Source: Rhodothermales bacterium (GTDB taxonomy: Bacteria > Bacteroidota > Rhodothermia > Rhodothermales > Bin80). Taken from it: 64,000 nucleotides of DNA. Below, piece after piece: positions 35,663 through 45,049 of this stretch. Where the stretch lies: contig JANQES010000063.1 of NCBI GenBank assembly GCA_028278205.1, positions 1-64,000 of the forward strand, read 5' to 3'. The notes beneath the pieces were generated by a model, which saw only the letters and a program-made list of their open reading frames with translations, ran no database searches and had not been told where the DNA came from. The position numbers were made by a program, and so were the translations under genes. Positions within the stretch are counted from its first letter, which is position 1. Each line of letters opens with the position of its first letter.

Positions 35663-38600
35663 ATGGCTGTGAGATACTCCATTATGACGGTGCTGTTGTT
35701 CGCCTTTGTGAGCCTGGCTTACGGGCAAGCGCGCACCATCACCGGCACCGTAATCGAAGAAGGCACCGGCTTCTCCCTACCCGGTGTCAACATCCAGATT
35801 CAGGGAACGTTGACGGGTACGATCACCGGCATCGACGGCACCTATAGTCTTCAAGCCAGCACCGGCGACATCCTCGTCTTCTCGTTCGTCGGGTACGTCT
35901 CGCAAGAGATTGCCGTGGCCGATCAGAACGTCATCGACGTGGCGCTAGCCGAAGACGTCGAGTTGCTCGACGAGGTGGTCGTCGTCGGCTACGGTACGCA
36001 GCGGCGGGCCAATGTTACGGGCTCGGCGCAACGCGTCGTCGCCGACGAGGCCAACGTCGGGCTGGTCAACTCGCCGGAGCAGTTGATGCAGGGCCGCGTG
36101 GCCGGTGTCAACATCATCCAGAGCGGGGGCGAGCCGGGCGCCCCGGTGACGATTCGCATCCGCGGCGGCACCTCGATCAGCGCCTCGAACGAGCCGCTCT
36201 ACGTCATCGACGGCGTGCCGATTGACAACTCCAACAGCGCACCCGGCGGCACCGGCCAGACCGACTCGGGCCGGAAGAACCCGCTGGTCTTCCTCAACCC
36301 CAGCGACATCGAGTCGATCGACGTGCTCAAAGACGCTTCGGCGGCGGCCATCTACGGCAGTCGCGGCGCCAACGGCGTCATCCTGATCACGACGAAGAAA
36401 GGCCGCGAGGGCCAGGTGCAGGTCGACTATGACGGCTCCGTCTCGTCGTCGAGCTTCATCAAAGACCTGCCGCTGCTTTCGGCGTCGCAGTATCGGAGTT
36501 TCGTCCAGCAGGAGGGATTGCCGACGACCAACCTCGGCAATGCCGACACCGACTGGCAGGACGCCGTGACGCAGAACGCGATCTCGCAAAACCACAACCT
36601 GGCCTTTGGTGGCGGCACGGCCAACACGCAGTACCGCGCCTCGGTGAGCTACCTCAACCAGGAAGGCATCATCATCAACTCCGGGCTGGAACGCGTCTCG
36701 GGCCGCATTAACGTCAACCACCGCGCCCTCGACGACAAGCTGCGCCTGGACATGCGCGTGACGGGGTCGTTCTTTAGCGACAACCGCGCGCCCTACCAGC
36801 AGACCGGCGGCTTCGAAGGCGGCCTCTTGACCAACGTGATGAAGTACAACCCGACGTTGCCCGTGCGCAACGCCGATGGGTCGTTCTTCGAAATCGTCGG
36901 GCAGACTTCGGTGCGTAACCCGGTGGCCATGGCCGAGCAGGTCGATGACGTCACGAAGACTACGCGTATGCTCGGTGGCATCAAGGCCGACTATGAGATC
37001 ATTCCGGGCCTCGTGGGCACCGTCAACATCGGGTTGGACCGGCAGCAAGCCAGCCGGCGCGTCTTCATCCCGCAGGTGAGCCCGCTGGCTCAGGCCGTGC
37101 TTGGCCAGGCCTCGCAGGGCAACAACGAGTTGAGTTCCGTCCTGGGCGAGGTCTACGGCAACTACACCCGCGCCTTCCAGGAAGCGCACAACGTCAGCAT
37201 TACCGGCGGATACTCCTTCCAGGAATTCATCCGGGAAGGCTTCAGCGCCCGGACGAATGGGTTCGTCAGCGACTTGTTCTCGTACAACGAGCTGGCCGCC
37301 GGCGACCAATCGACCTTTACCATCGATTCGTTCAAACAGAAGAGCCGGTTGATCTCCTTCTTCGGTCGGTTGAACTACGACTACCGGGGCCGCTACATCG
37401 TCTCGGCGTCGATCCGGCGGGACGGTTCGTCGCGGTTCGGTGAAGACGAAAAATGGGGTATCTTCCCGGCGGTGACGCTCGGCTGGCGGCTCTCGGACGA
37501 GAGCTTCCTGCAAAACGTCGATGCCATCAACGACCTCAAGCTGCGCGTCGGCTGGGGCATTACGGGGAGCCAGGAGATCGGCAACCTGCGTTCGCTGCCC
37601 ATCTTCGGGGCTTCCGGTAGCGCCGTGCTCGGCGAAGGCATCGTCTCGGGTGTCGCGCCGACCAACTTCGCCACGCCGGGCCTGAAATGGGAAGAGACCA
37701 CGCAGCTCAACATCGGCCTCGACTTCGGCCTCTGGGGAGACCGTATCTACGGCTCGATTGAGTACTACATCAAAGACACGGACGACCTGCTGCTCGAATT
37801 CACAGTGCCGCAGCCTGCCGCCGTGCCGACCCAGTTGGCCAACGTGGGCGAGATGCAGAACACCGGCATCGACTTTGCGCTCAACGCGCGCGTCATTGAC
37901 AAGAGCGATCTCTTCGTGGAAGTGGGCGCGACGCTCAACGCCAACACCAATGAGATCAAAAACCTCGGCGGGCGCGAACAGCTCTTCACCGGACGCGCCA
38001 GCGGCGCGGGGCTCTCGCAGACCAACACTCAGGTGTTGACCCCCGGCGAACCCTTCGGCACCTTCTGGGGGCCGACGTTCCTGGGCTTCTGCGGCACCGA
38101 TGTGGACGCCAGCGCGCGTGAATGCGCCGGGCTGCCCACCGGCTCGCAGGCCTTTGTCCTCGACGATCAGGGCAACCGCGCCCTGGGTATCATCGGCAAT
38201 GCCCAGCCGGACTTCACCTTTGGCTTCACCACCAACGTGACGTGGAAAGACTGGGATCTGAGCTTTTTCCTCCGGGGCGAGCAAGGCCGCGAGTTGTTCA
38301 ACAATACGGGCCTCGAATACACGTCGAAGAACCTCGTCAACACGAACGTGAACTTCCTCGAAGAGGCGCTCAACGACCCGACGCCGCTGGCCGAAGCGCC
38401 GGTGTGGTCGTCGCGCTGGGTGCAGGATGCCTCGTTCTTGCGGATGGAGAACCTGACCATCGGTTACACGTTCAGCAACGTGGATGCGCTCAGCAGCGTC
38501 GTGGGCACGATCCGGCGCGCTCGGATCTACGTGGCGGCCAACAACCTGTTCGTCATCACGAGCTACGACGGTTTCGATCCGGAGGTCAACACCGAAGCCT

Positions 38601-38701
38601 CGGCTAGCGTCGGCAACATCCCGATCCTGAGCCTGGGTATCGATTACACCAACTACCCCCGCCCGCGGAGCTTCACCGCCGGCATTAGCCTCGGCTTCTA
38701 G
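35663..38701 (+). CDS. SusC/RagA-family TonB-dependent outer-membrane transporter
   Basis: A 1012-residue outer-membrane transporter that imports oligosaccharides with TonB energy. Order: signal peptide (MAVRYSIMTVLLFAFVSLAYG, 1-21), a carboxypeptidase-D-like beta domain (about 24-98), a TonB box DEVVVVGYGTQ (about 103), a plug domain with RIRGGTSISASNEPLYVIDG and YGSRGANGVILITTKKG, and a 22-strand barrel ending in AGISLGF with the terminal Phe usual for barrels. The length is typical for the family. The SusD partner follows 59 bases downstream, and together they form the lidded 'pedal-bin' complex. Two LacI-like operators lie upstream. Confidence 0.97.
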   Translation: MAVRYSIMTVLLFAFVSLAYGQARTITGTVIEEGTGFSLPGVNIQIQGTLTGTITGIDGTYSLQASTGDILVFSFVGYVSQEIAVADQNVIDVALAEDVELLDEVVVVGYGTQRRANVTGSAQRVVADEANVGLVNSPEQLMQGRVAGVNIIQSGGEPGAPVTIRIRGGTSISASNEPLYVIDGVPIDNSNSAPGGTGQTDSGRKNPLVFLNPSDIESIDVLKDASAAAIYGSRGANGVILITTKKGREGQVQVDYDGSVSSSSFIKDLPLLSASQYRSFVQQEGLPTTNLGNADTDWQDAVTQNAISQNHNLAFGGGTANTQYRASVSYLNQEGIIINSGLERVSGRINVNHRALDDKLRLDMRVTGSFFSDNRAPYQQTGGFEGGLLTNVMKYNPTLPVRNADGSFFEIVGQTSVRNPVAMAEQVDDVTKTTRMLGGIKADYEIIPGLVGTVNIGLDRQQASRRVFIPQVSPLAQAVLGQASQGNNELSSVLGEVYGNYTRAFQEAHNVSITGGYSFQEFIREGFSARTNGFVSDLFSYNELAAGDQSTFTIDSFKQKSRLISFFGRLNYDYRGRYIVSASIRRDGSSRFGEDEKWGIFPAVTLGWRLSDESFLQNVDAINDLKLRVGWGITGSQEIGNLRSLPIFGASGSAVLGEGIVSGVAPTNFATPGLKWEETTQLNIGLDFGLWGDRIYGSIEYYIKDTDDLLLEFTVPQPAAVPTQLANVGEMQNTGIDFALNARVIDKSDLFVEVGATLNANTNEIKNLGGREQLFTGRASGAGLSQTNTQVLTPGEPFGTFWGPTFLGFCGTDVDASARECAGLPTGSQAFVLDDQGNRALGIIGNAQPDFTFGFTTNVTWKDWDLSFFLRGEQGRELFNNTGLEYTSKNLVNTNVNFLEEALNDPTPLAEAPVWSSRWVQDASFLRMENLTIGYTFSNVDALSSVVGTIRRARIYVAANNLFVITSYDGFDPEVNTEASASVGNIPILSLGIDYTNYPRPRSFTAGISLGF

Positions 38702-38760
38702 CCGTAACCTTCATCAAATCCCCCTCTTCGTCTATCACACACGAAGAAAACCTCAATCCG

Positions 38761-40371
38761 ATGAATGTTATGAAAACCCTACCCAAGTCCTGGTTGATCG
38801 GGTTCTTGAGCCTGGTGCTGCTGGCGCCGATGGCCTTCTCGCTCCAGGGCTGCACGGACCTCGACGAAGAAACCTTCGGGGTCATTACCCCCGATCAGTT
38901 CTTCCGTACCGAGGCTGAGATCATCGCGGCGTTGGCGCCGGTCTACGCGCAGCTTCGCAGCATGATGTGGAACTATCACAACATCAGCCAGCATACCTCC
39001 GACGAGACGCTCGTGCCCACACGCGGCACCGACTGGGACGACGGCGGCCACTGGCGCCAGCTTCACCAGCACAACTGGGATGCGCTGACGGTGGACTGGA
39101 ACGGCGCCTGGGTTGACGCCTTTACAGGCGTGGCCCGCGCCAACGTGGTGCTGGCCAACCTCGAAGGGGTGGACGTGCCCGGCAAGGCCGCCATCCAGGC
39201 TGAACTGCGCTTCCTCCGCGCCTTCTACTACTACACGCTGATGGACCTCTTCGGAGGCGTGCCCATCGTGGAAGAACCCGCCGTCGATCCGGAAAACCCG
39301 CCGGGCCGGTCCACCCGCGCCGAGGTCTTCGCGTTCGTCGAAAGCGAGCTTCAGGCTGCGCGGAGCGACCTGCCCACCAGTTGGGACGGCGCCAACCAGG
39401 GCCGTGCCACGCAGGGCGCCGCCAATGCGCTGCTGGCGAAGATCTACCTCAACGCCGAAGTCTTCACGGGCACCGTCTCGGCGGCCGGCTTGTCGCCGGG
39501 CTCGGCCCGCTGGGGCGACGCCATTGCCGCCGCCGACGCGGTCATCAACTCGGGCCAGTACAGCCTCGCCAGCGATTTCTTCGACAACTTCCGCGTGGAC
39601 AACCACACCTCGCCGGAGATCATCTTTGCCGTCGGGCACCTGGGCCAACCCGGCTTCGGGCTGAGCTTCATCATGCGCGGGTTGCACTACAACCAGATCC
39701 CGGAAACGCCCTGGAACGGCTTCTCGACGCTCGCCGAGACGTTCAACCAGTTCGCCGACACCGACCAGCGCAAGAACATCTTCCTCGTCGGCCAGATGTT
39801 CTCCGGTCCCAATGAAGACTGCGCCGGCAACGAGTGCTTCGCCACGGGCGACCCGCTGCAAGACCGCGTGGGCAACCCGCTCAACTTCACACCGGGTTAC
39901 TTCCGCCCCGACGGCACGCCCGTCACCGGCAACCCGATCAACATCGACGAAACCTCCGGCGTGCGCGTGCTCAAGTGGGAGATCGATCCCGGCCGCGTCG
40001 GCGGAGACAACGGCAACAACTACGCCTTCTTCCGCCTGGCCGAGATGTACCTGATTAAAGCGGAGGCCATCTGGCGCTCGGGCGGCAGCACCGCAGATGC
40101 CGCGGCGCAACTCAACCTCGTGCGCGAGCGCGCTTTCGATCCGGACGAGCCCGTCGACACCAGCGGCGACTTCGGCGAGACGATCTTGCAAGAACGCCTC
40201 TTCGAGCTGATGTGGGAAGCCACCCGCCGGCAAGACCTGATCCGCTACGGCAAGTTCGGCGATCCGTGGACGTTCAAGGAAGGCGGCAGCGAACCCTTCC
40301 GCATCCTCGGCCCGGTCCCGCAGGTGCAGATCGATGCCAACCCCAACCTGACGCAGAACCCTGGTTATTAA
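38761..40371 (+). CDS. SusD/RagB-family nutrient-binding lipoprotein
   Basis: A 536-residue lipoprotein, the surface lid of the SusC transporter. The lipobox is FSLQGC with Cys at residue 31, followed by Asp (TDLDEE), and the mature protein has SusD features: TEAEIIAALAPVYAQLRSM, AELRFLRAFYYYTLMDLFGG, and the C-terminal RLAEMYLIKAEAIWRSGG and LVRERAFDPDEP segments. Helical TPR-like repeats make up the N-terminal part. Its stop is followed directly by two hairpins, so the susCD unit probably ends here and the glycosidase is transcribed separately. Confidence 0.96.
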   Translation: MNVMKTLPKSWLIGFLSLVLLAPMAFSLQGCTDLDEETFGVITPDQFFRTEAEIIAALAPVYAQLRSMMWNYHNISQHTSDETLVPTRGTDWDDGGHWRQLHQHNWDALTVDWNGAWVDAFTGVARANVVLANLEGVDVPGKAAIQAELRFLRAFYYYTLMDLFGGVPIVEEPAVDPENPPGRSTRAEVFAFVESELQAARSDLPTSWDGANQGRATQGAANALLAKIYLNAEVFTGTVSAAGLSPGSARWGDAIAAADAVINSGQYSLASDFFDNFRVDNHTSPEIIFAVGHLGQPGFGLSFIMRGLHYNQIPETPWNGFSTLAETFNQFADTDQRKNIFLVGQMFSGPNEDCAGNECFATGDPLQDRVGNPLNFTPGYFRPDGTPVTGNPINIDETSGVRVLKWEIDPGRVGGDNGNNYAFFRLAEMYLIKAEAIWRSGGSTADAAAQLNLVRERAFDPDEPVDTSGDFGETILQERLFELMWEATRRQDLIRYGKFGDPWTFKEGGSEPFRILGPVPQVQIDANPNLTQNPGY

Positions 40372-40373
40372 AA

Positions 40374-40401
40374 TTTTAAAATGACTGGCGTCATTTTAAA
40401 A
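40374..40401 (+). terminator. AT-rich hairpin after susD
   Basis: TTTTAAAATGAC (40374-40385), loop TGGC, GTCATTTTAAAA (40390-40401). A perfect 12 bp stem three bases after the stop codon. Confidence 0.6.
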
Positions 40402-40407
40402 AATGGG

Positions 40408-40443
40408 GAAGCCCTGCCTTTTAGGAGGTGGGGCTTCTTTTTT
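40408..40443 (+). terminator. Intrinsic terminator after susD
   Basis: GAAGCCC (40408-40414) pairs with GGGCTTC (40431-40437), with further pairing of CTGCC and GGTGG inside, followed by a T-run. This is a classic rho-independent terminator. Confidence 0.8.
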
Positions 40444-40560
40444 GGCGTGAGATGACGGGCATCGCGAAATCCACAGACTTTTTAACGTGGTCGCCAATAC
40501 TTTCGGGGGTGATAGCGTTATAGCTGCTCGATCTGTGTACTAACCAGAGAGTTGAATTAT

Positions 40561-40792
40561 TACTTCGGTAATCGCCCCCTGCGCGATTCCCTCTTCGAAG
40601 GGGGACAGCGGTGCGCAGCGAAGGCGAAGCACCGCAGGGGGATGCTCGCGCGGCCTGACGAGTGGTTTTTAAAAGGCCGCGCGAACATCCCCCGCTCCTC
40701 CTTCGTCGGGGCACCCCCTTCAAAGGGGGACTTTTCGGGTGTGCCATCATCGAGGTAATTTTTCAATCTTCGTCAAAGTGCCAGGCACCTGC
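40561..40792. mobile_element. MITE-like element, copy B
   Basis: Second copy of the element at 24822, in the same direction. It shares TACTTCGGTAATCGCC at the left end, the CGAAGGGGGACAG block, the GGGGGATG..GCGCGGCCTGA / AGGCCGCGCGAACATCCCCC hairpin, CTCCTTCGTCGGGGCACCCCCTTCAAAGGGGGACTTTTCGGG, and the flank GTGCCAGGCAC. The inner part differs (GCGGTGCGCAGCGAAGGCGAAGCACCGC in place of copy A's sequence). The gap 40372-40853 holds two terminators and this element only. Confidence 0.65.
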
Positions 40793-40853
40793 GAATCCCA
40801 CAACACGTGCCGCAGGCATCGTCTTACCAAACCGTCTCCGCTTTTCATCCCCG

Positions 40854-43475
40854 ATGAAACACCAACCTGCTTTACGGCTCCGCCGCCGGATTCTGATTCT
40901 GAGCGCCCTCGTCTGTTTCGTCACGGTGACCGGCGCCTGCGCCCAACCGACCGACGGCCTCGTGCCGCGCTTCGAGTTGGGACAGAGCCCGTTGCTGCTC
41001 CAACGACCCGCCCAGGCCGGCACCTTCTTCGACGTCGTCGGGCGGCGCTCGGCCCTCTTCGGCTACGAGAACAAACCGTTCGAAGTGTGGACGTACCCGC
41101 TCATGATCTTGCGCGACTTCGAACTGTCGTTTCAACTGGAGGATTACGCCGGCGCCTTCAGCGGGCTGGAGACGATGACGCACATCGAGGTGCGGCCCGA
41201 AGCCACCATCATCACCTACCGGCACGCCGCCTTCACCATCCGCCAGATCCTCTTCGCCCCAGTCGATGAGATGGGCGTGGTGATGCTGCTCGACATCGAA
41301 AGCACGCGACCACTGACGGTAACGGCCTCGTTCCGGCCCGACCTGCGCCTGATGTGGCCTGCCGGGTTGATGACGGGCGGGTTGATCTGGGACGCCGAAC
41401 GCCACGTCTACAGCATCGTCGAAGAAAGCCAGCGGTTCGTCGGGATGATCGGTGCGCCCGGCGCTCGTGATGTCTCGGTGATGCCGTACCAGGAAGAACC
41501 CCGCGACGTGCCCACGCGCTTCGTCCTCGAAACGACGCCGGAGATGACCGCCGAGTACCTGATTCCCATCGTCGTGGCCGGCAGCGTCGAGGGGCGGGCA
41601 GCGGCACAGGCGACCTACGAACGCCTCCTCGGCACTGCCGAGGCGTTCTACCGCGAAAACGCCCGCTACTACGCCGATTTGCTGCAACGGACCGTCCATC
41701 TGCGCACGCCCGATAACACGTTCAACAACGCGTTTGCCTGGGCCAAGATCGGCACGGAGAAAGGCCTGGCTACCAACCCGATGCTCGGCACCGGCTTCGT
41801 GGCCGGCTACCGCACCGCCGGCAACAGCGAACGCCCCGGTTTCGCCTGGTTCTTTGGCCGCGACGCCCTCTGGACCACCTTCGCCCTCATCGCCTACGGC
41901 GACTATGAGGCCGCCCGCACCGCCCTCGATTTCCTCCAACAATTCCAACGCGACGACGGCAAGATCCCTCACGAAATCTCGCAAAGCGCCGCGCTCCTGC
42001 CCTGGTTCGACGACTACCTCTACCCCTGGGCCAGCGCCGACGCTACCCCGCTGTTCATCATCGCCCACGCCGACCACTGGCGCGCGACGGGAGACATGGA
42101 CTATCTCCGCAAAAACTGGCCGGCCCTCCAAAAAGCCTTCGCCTTCACCGCCGCCACCGACACCGACGGCAACGACCTCGTCGAGAACACAAACGTCGGG
42201 CACGGATGGGTCGAAGGCGGCTCGCTTCATCCGGCGCACGAAGAGATTTACATGCAGGGCCTGTGGATCGAGGCAGCGCAGAGCATGGCTGAGATGGCCG
42301 ATGCGCTCAACGACGGCGACGCCGCCATCAAAGCCCGCCTCGCCACCGAACGCGCGCGCACAGCCACCGAAAACACGTACTGGCTCGAAGAACAAGGCTT
42401 CTATGCCTTTGCCACCCGCGAGCCCGGCTCGGCGGCGCTCTTCGAAGAAGACACCGTCCTGCCCGCCGTGCCGATGTGGTGGGGCGCCCTCGACGACGCC
42501 CGCGCCCAACGCGCCATCGACTACCTCGGCGGCGGAGCGCTGGCTACCGACTGGGGCACCCGCATCCTCTCGGCCCGCAGCGATCTTTACGACCCGCTCT
42601 CGTACCACAACGGCTCGGTCTGGCCGCTCTTTACCGGCTGGGCGTCGATGGGCGCCTACCGTTACGGGCGCCCGCACGTCGGCTACCAGGCGCTTATGGC
42701 CAATGCGCTGCTGACGTATCAGGACGCCCTCGGCTACGTCACCGAACTGCTTTCGGGCGATTACAACACCGCCTTCGGACGGTCGTCGCACCATCAGGTC
42801 TGGTCTGAGGCGATGGTGGTCACGCCGGCGGTGCGCGGGATGCTCGGCCTGGAGACCAGGAACGAAGCCAAACTCCTGCGCTTCGCCCCGCAACTGCCTG
42901 CCGACTGGAATTTCGTCGCCGTCGATAACGTCCCGGTGAAGCAGGCGCGCTACAACTTTGCCTATCAGCTTACGCGCGGCGGCGTGCAGATTGTCGTCGA
43001 AAAGCAAGGCGGCAGCGGCGCCGATGAGATCGAACTGGCGCCGTCGTTCCCGCTCGACGCCACGGTGCAAACCATCCAGGTCAACGGCGTCAATGCCATC
43101 TTTAGCCTGGAGCAACAAGGCGACGTGCAACGCGCTGTGTTTAAGATCGACGGCAACCTCCCACGCGCCGAAGTGGTCTTCAACGTCAAGCGTGGCACCA
43201 GCGTCTACGTCCGTCCGGATTTCGCGAAGCTGGGCGCGAAAAATGAGGGCCTGCGCGTGCTCCGTTCGCGCGCCGAAGCCGATGCGCTCAACCTGCTCGT
43301 CGAGGGGCTGGGCGGGCGCACCTACACGCTCTACGCCCGCACGCCGCGCACCATCGGCCAGACCGACGGCGTGGCCGTCACGCGGACGACCACCGGCGAG
43401 ATCGCGCTTCAGATTACGTTCGACGGGCCGGAAGACACCTACACCCGCCGCGCCCTCCGCCTGCCGTTGCAATAG
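40854..43475 (+). CDS. Secreted glycogen-debranching / amylo-alpha-1,6-glucosidase-like glycosidase
   Basis: An 873-residue extracytoplasmic glycosidase. A basic signal peptide with hydrophobic core (about residues 9-28) is cleaved before Gln in ACAQP. An N-terminal beta-sandwich (to about residue 270) precedes an (alpha/alpha)6 catalytic domain with the family-type segment GFAWFFGRDALWTTFAL (about 328), then YLYPWASADATPLFIIAHAD and VGHGWVEGGSLHPAHEE (about 445-465). A C-terminal beta domain ends the protein. This domain order matches amylo-alpha-1,6-glucosidase-like (GH133/GH15-like) proteins. Next to SusCD it probably attacks alpha-glucans. ATG 40854 is chosen since the signal peptide starts there. 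Confidence 0.85.
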   Translation: MKHQPALRLRRRILILSALVCFVTVTGACAQPTDGLVPRFELGQSPLLLQRPAQAGTFFDVVGRRSALFGYENKPFEVWTYPLMILRDFELSFQLEDYAGAFSGLETMTHIEVRPEATIITYRHAAFTIRQILFAPVDEMGVVMLLDIESTRPLTVTASFRPDLRLMWPAGLMTGGLIWDAERHVYSIVEESQRFVGMIGAPGARDVSVMPYQEEPRDVPTRFVLETTPEMTAEYLIPIVVAGSVEGRAAAQATYERLLGTAEAFYRENARYYADLLQRTVHLRTPDNTFNNAFAWAKIGTEKGLATNPMLGTGFVAGYRTAGNSERPGFAWFFGRDALWTTFALIAYGDYEAARTALDFLQQFQRDDGKIPHEISQSAALLPWFDDYLYPWASADATPLFIIAHADHWRATGDMDYLRKNWPALQKAFAFTAATDTDGNDLVENTNVGHGWVEGGSLHPAHEEIYMQGLWIEAAQSMAEMADALNDGDAAIKARLATERARTATENTYWLEEQGFYAFATREPGSAALFEEDTVLPAVPMWWGALDDARAQRAIDYLGGGALATDWGTRILSARSDLYDPLSYHNGSVWPLFTGWASMGAYRYGRPHVGYQALMANALLTYQDALGYVTELLSGDYNTAFGRSSHHQVWSEAMVVTPAVRGMLGLETRNEAKLLRFAPQLPADWNFVAVDNVPVKQARYNFAYQLTRGGVQIVVEKQGGSGADEIELAPSFPLDATVQTIQVNGVNAIFSLEQQGDVQRAVFKIDGNLPRAEVVFNVKRGTSVYVRPDFAKLGAKNEGLRVLRSRAEADALNLLVEGLGGRTYTLYARTPRTIGQTDGVAVTRTTTGEIALQITFDGPEDTYTRRALRLPLQ

Positions 43476-43490
43476 GCTCACTTCGTTCGC

Positions 43491-43580
43491 GTCACTGGTC
43501 ATTACGCTCGCTGCGCTCGCTGTCATTGGTCATTGGTGTTTCTATCCTCCACCAGTGACCAATGACCAGTGACCCATTAA
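43491..43580. repeat. GTCATTG/AGTGACC heptamer hairpin
   Basis: GTCACTGGTCATT, a GC-rich insert (ACGCTCGCTGCGCTCGCT), then GTCATTGGTCATTGGT; the inverse CAGTGACC/AATGACC/AGTGACC follows at 43552-43574. A nearly identical copy lies at 54904-54998. Confidence 0.75.
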
Positions 43581-43652
43581 TCATGACCTTGAATAAACCC
43601 AGGAAAAGGCATAGGTTAATGTCACTCCAATTCAAACAATCCGGTAGAAAGC

Positions 43653-44099
43653 ATGACGCGTATTAAAGGGATGAGCATCGTCTTTACCGCCCTGCTGATG
43701 GGCTTCTTCACGGTCTATGCAGGCTGCTCCGGTTCGGGCAGTTCTAGAGAACGAAACGAGGCCAACACCGTCACCGGCGAAGAAGCCCGCCGCACCCCGA
43801 CGGTTCGGCTGGCCGATTTGATCCAGCAGCGCGTGCCCGGCATCAACCTGTCCGAGACCTCAGACGGACGCATCAAGGTCCGCATTCGCGGCATCACCTC
43901 GTTCACGTCAGACAACCAGCCCCTCTTCGTCGTCGATGACATGCCGGTCGATCCGGAACCTGACGGCACGCTGCCCGGCGTGACGATCAACGAGATCGAC
44001 TCGATCAAAGTCTACAAAGATCCGGCGGATACCTCGCGCTGGGGCATGCGCGGCTCCAACGGCGTCATCGTCGTGACGACGAAGGTTGGGGGAGGGTGA
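43653..44099 (+). CDS. Lipoprotein consisting of a stand-alone TonB plug-like domain
   Basis: A 148-residue secreted protein. A hydrophobic signal (about residues 8-23) ends at YAGC, a likely lipid-attachment Cys, followed by Ser/Gly. A polar linker leads to a domain that reads like the plug of SusC: LADLIQQRVPGINLSE, KVRIRGITSFTSDNQPLFVV, EIDSIKVYKDPADTSRWGMR and GSNGVIVVTTK at the very C-terminus. There is no barrel and no TonB box. Comparison with the SusC plug at 36040-36400 shows the same order of motifs. It might be a remnant, or a plug-like accessory lipoprotein at the outer membrane. Confidence 0.8.
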   Translation: MTRIKGMSIVFTALLMGFFTVYAGCSGSGSSRERNEANTVTGEEARRTPTVRLADLIQQRVPGINLSETSDGRIKVRIRGITSFTSDNQPLFVVDDMPVDPEPDGTLPGVTINEIDSIKVYKDPADTSRWGMRGSNGVIVVTTKVGGG

Positions 44100-44121
44100 G
44101 GCGGGACGGCCAGGGTGTAGC

Positions 44122-44313
44122 ATGAAGGTTTTTGTGGCACAGAACGGAGACTTCTCGGCGTGGCTGTCGCTTGCTGCCGAGGTCGAGTTTTTGTTTGGCC
44201 CCATGGTCGAGGAACCCGGTTTTCATCGCGCGCTTCGCAAGAATATCGCGCGGGGCTCGGCCTACTGCCTTCGCAAAGGGGACGGTCCGGTTGGTGATCG
44301 GATTTTTCTTTGA
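44122..44313 (+). pseudogene. N-terminal remnant of a GNAT acetyltransferase
   Basis: A 63-codon frame starting MKVFVAQNGDFSAWLSLAAE. The motif W..LAAEVE.LFGPMVE.PGFHRAL.KNIARG.AYC.R matches the beginning of a common group of GNAT acetyltransferases, which are normally about 170-200 residues and carry the acetyl-CoA loop later. Here the frame stops at a TGA just after GDGPVGDRIF and no further GNAT sequence is visible in any frame downstream. I judge it a decayed fragment. Confidence 0.55.
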
Positions 44314-44389
44314 TGGGTTTAGCGCGTCAGGTGCCGGTGCTCGTTTCATTTTTCAACGCCCCGATCATCTCCTTTCAGACCCGTTACCC

Positions 44390-44761
44390 ATGAGCGCAGT
44401 AGCAACCTTCGAACTCCCCCCAGACATCGACCGGGAAGCCCTCCGCGACGAGGTCCGGCAGATCTGGACGGGCTCCTCTGTGGATCTGGTCGTCGCATCC
44501 AGCGGCAGAGTCACGATGCACTTGCACTGGTATTACGCGCCGCAGAACGCAGACGAATTACAACGCATCGCCCGCTTGCTTCTTGAGCAGCTCGAAGGCC
44601 GGCCCCTGTACTACGTCCGCGACGAGGAGGCGTATGATCCGGGCTGCCCCGACTATCCCCGCCCGATTACTGTTGATGAGCTTATCACAGAGGAATTCGA
44701 GCCGGGCTTCGTGCATAATGCGATTCCGTATCGATACGTGATTCAAGAATCCGCCGCCTGA
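44390..44761 (+). CDS. Hypothetical small protein (123 residues)
   Basis: Not recognised. The protein starts MSAVATFELPPDIDREALRD, is mildly acidic, and ends with FVHNAIPYRYVIQESAA. No signal peptide or membrane span is seen. It reads as alpha/beta with a central RVTMHLHWYYAPQN. The ATG at 44390 follows a GNAT remnant and no Shine-Dalgarno site is clear. The following 288 bases up to 45049 contain no supported gene. Confidence 0.5.
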   Translation: MSAVATFELPPDIDREALRDEVRQIWTGSSVDLVVASSGRVTMHLHWYYAPQNADELQRIARLLLEQLEGRPLYYVRDEEAYDPGCPDYPRPITVDELITEEFEPGFVHNAIPYRYVIQESAA

Positions 44762-45049
44762 TTATGGAACACGGCGGCGCGGCCAACCTGCTCGAACCAT
44801 TGCTCCAGAGCGGCGTGATCCGCGTGGCCGATCCGGTAGAGGAGGACGCCTGATCCTGATGGCTGAACGGGGCCGTCAGGCCGCCAGTATTTGTCCAGGT
44901 TTTGTAAAGCCTGCGACGGAAGGCGCAAAAGACGATTCGCGGTCCATACAAAAAGCGGTTATATTTCAGCAGACCTAAATCCCATGAATTGAATAGCTCC
45001 CTCTCCTCGATTTGAAACATATTAAGACGGTTCATATGACCTGATAGCT

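Noticed and set aside
44762..45049. Possible small gene or RNA before the TIR gene
   Set aside because: No frame with coding character or stable structure was seen in these 288 bases; left unannotated.
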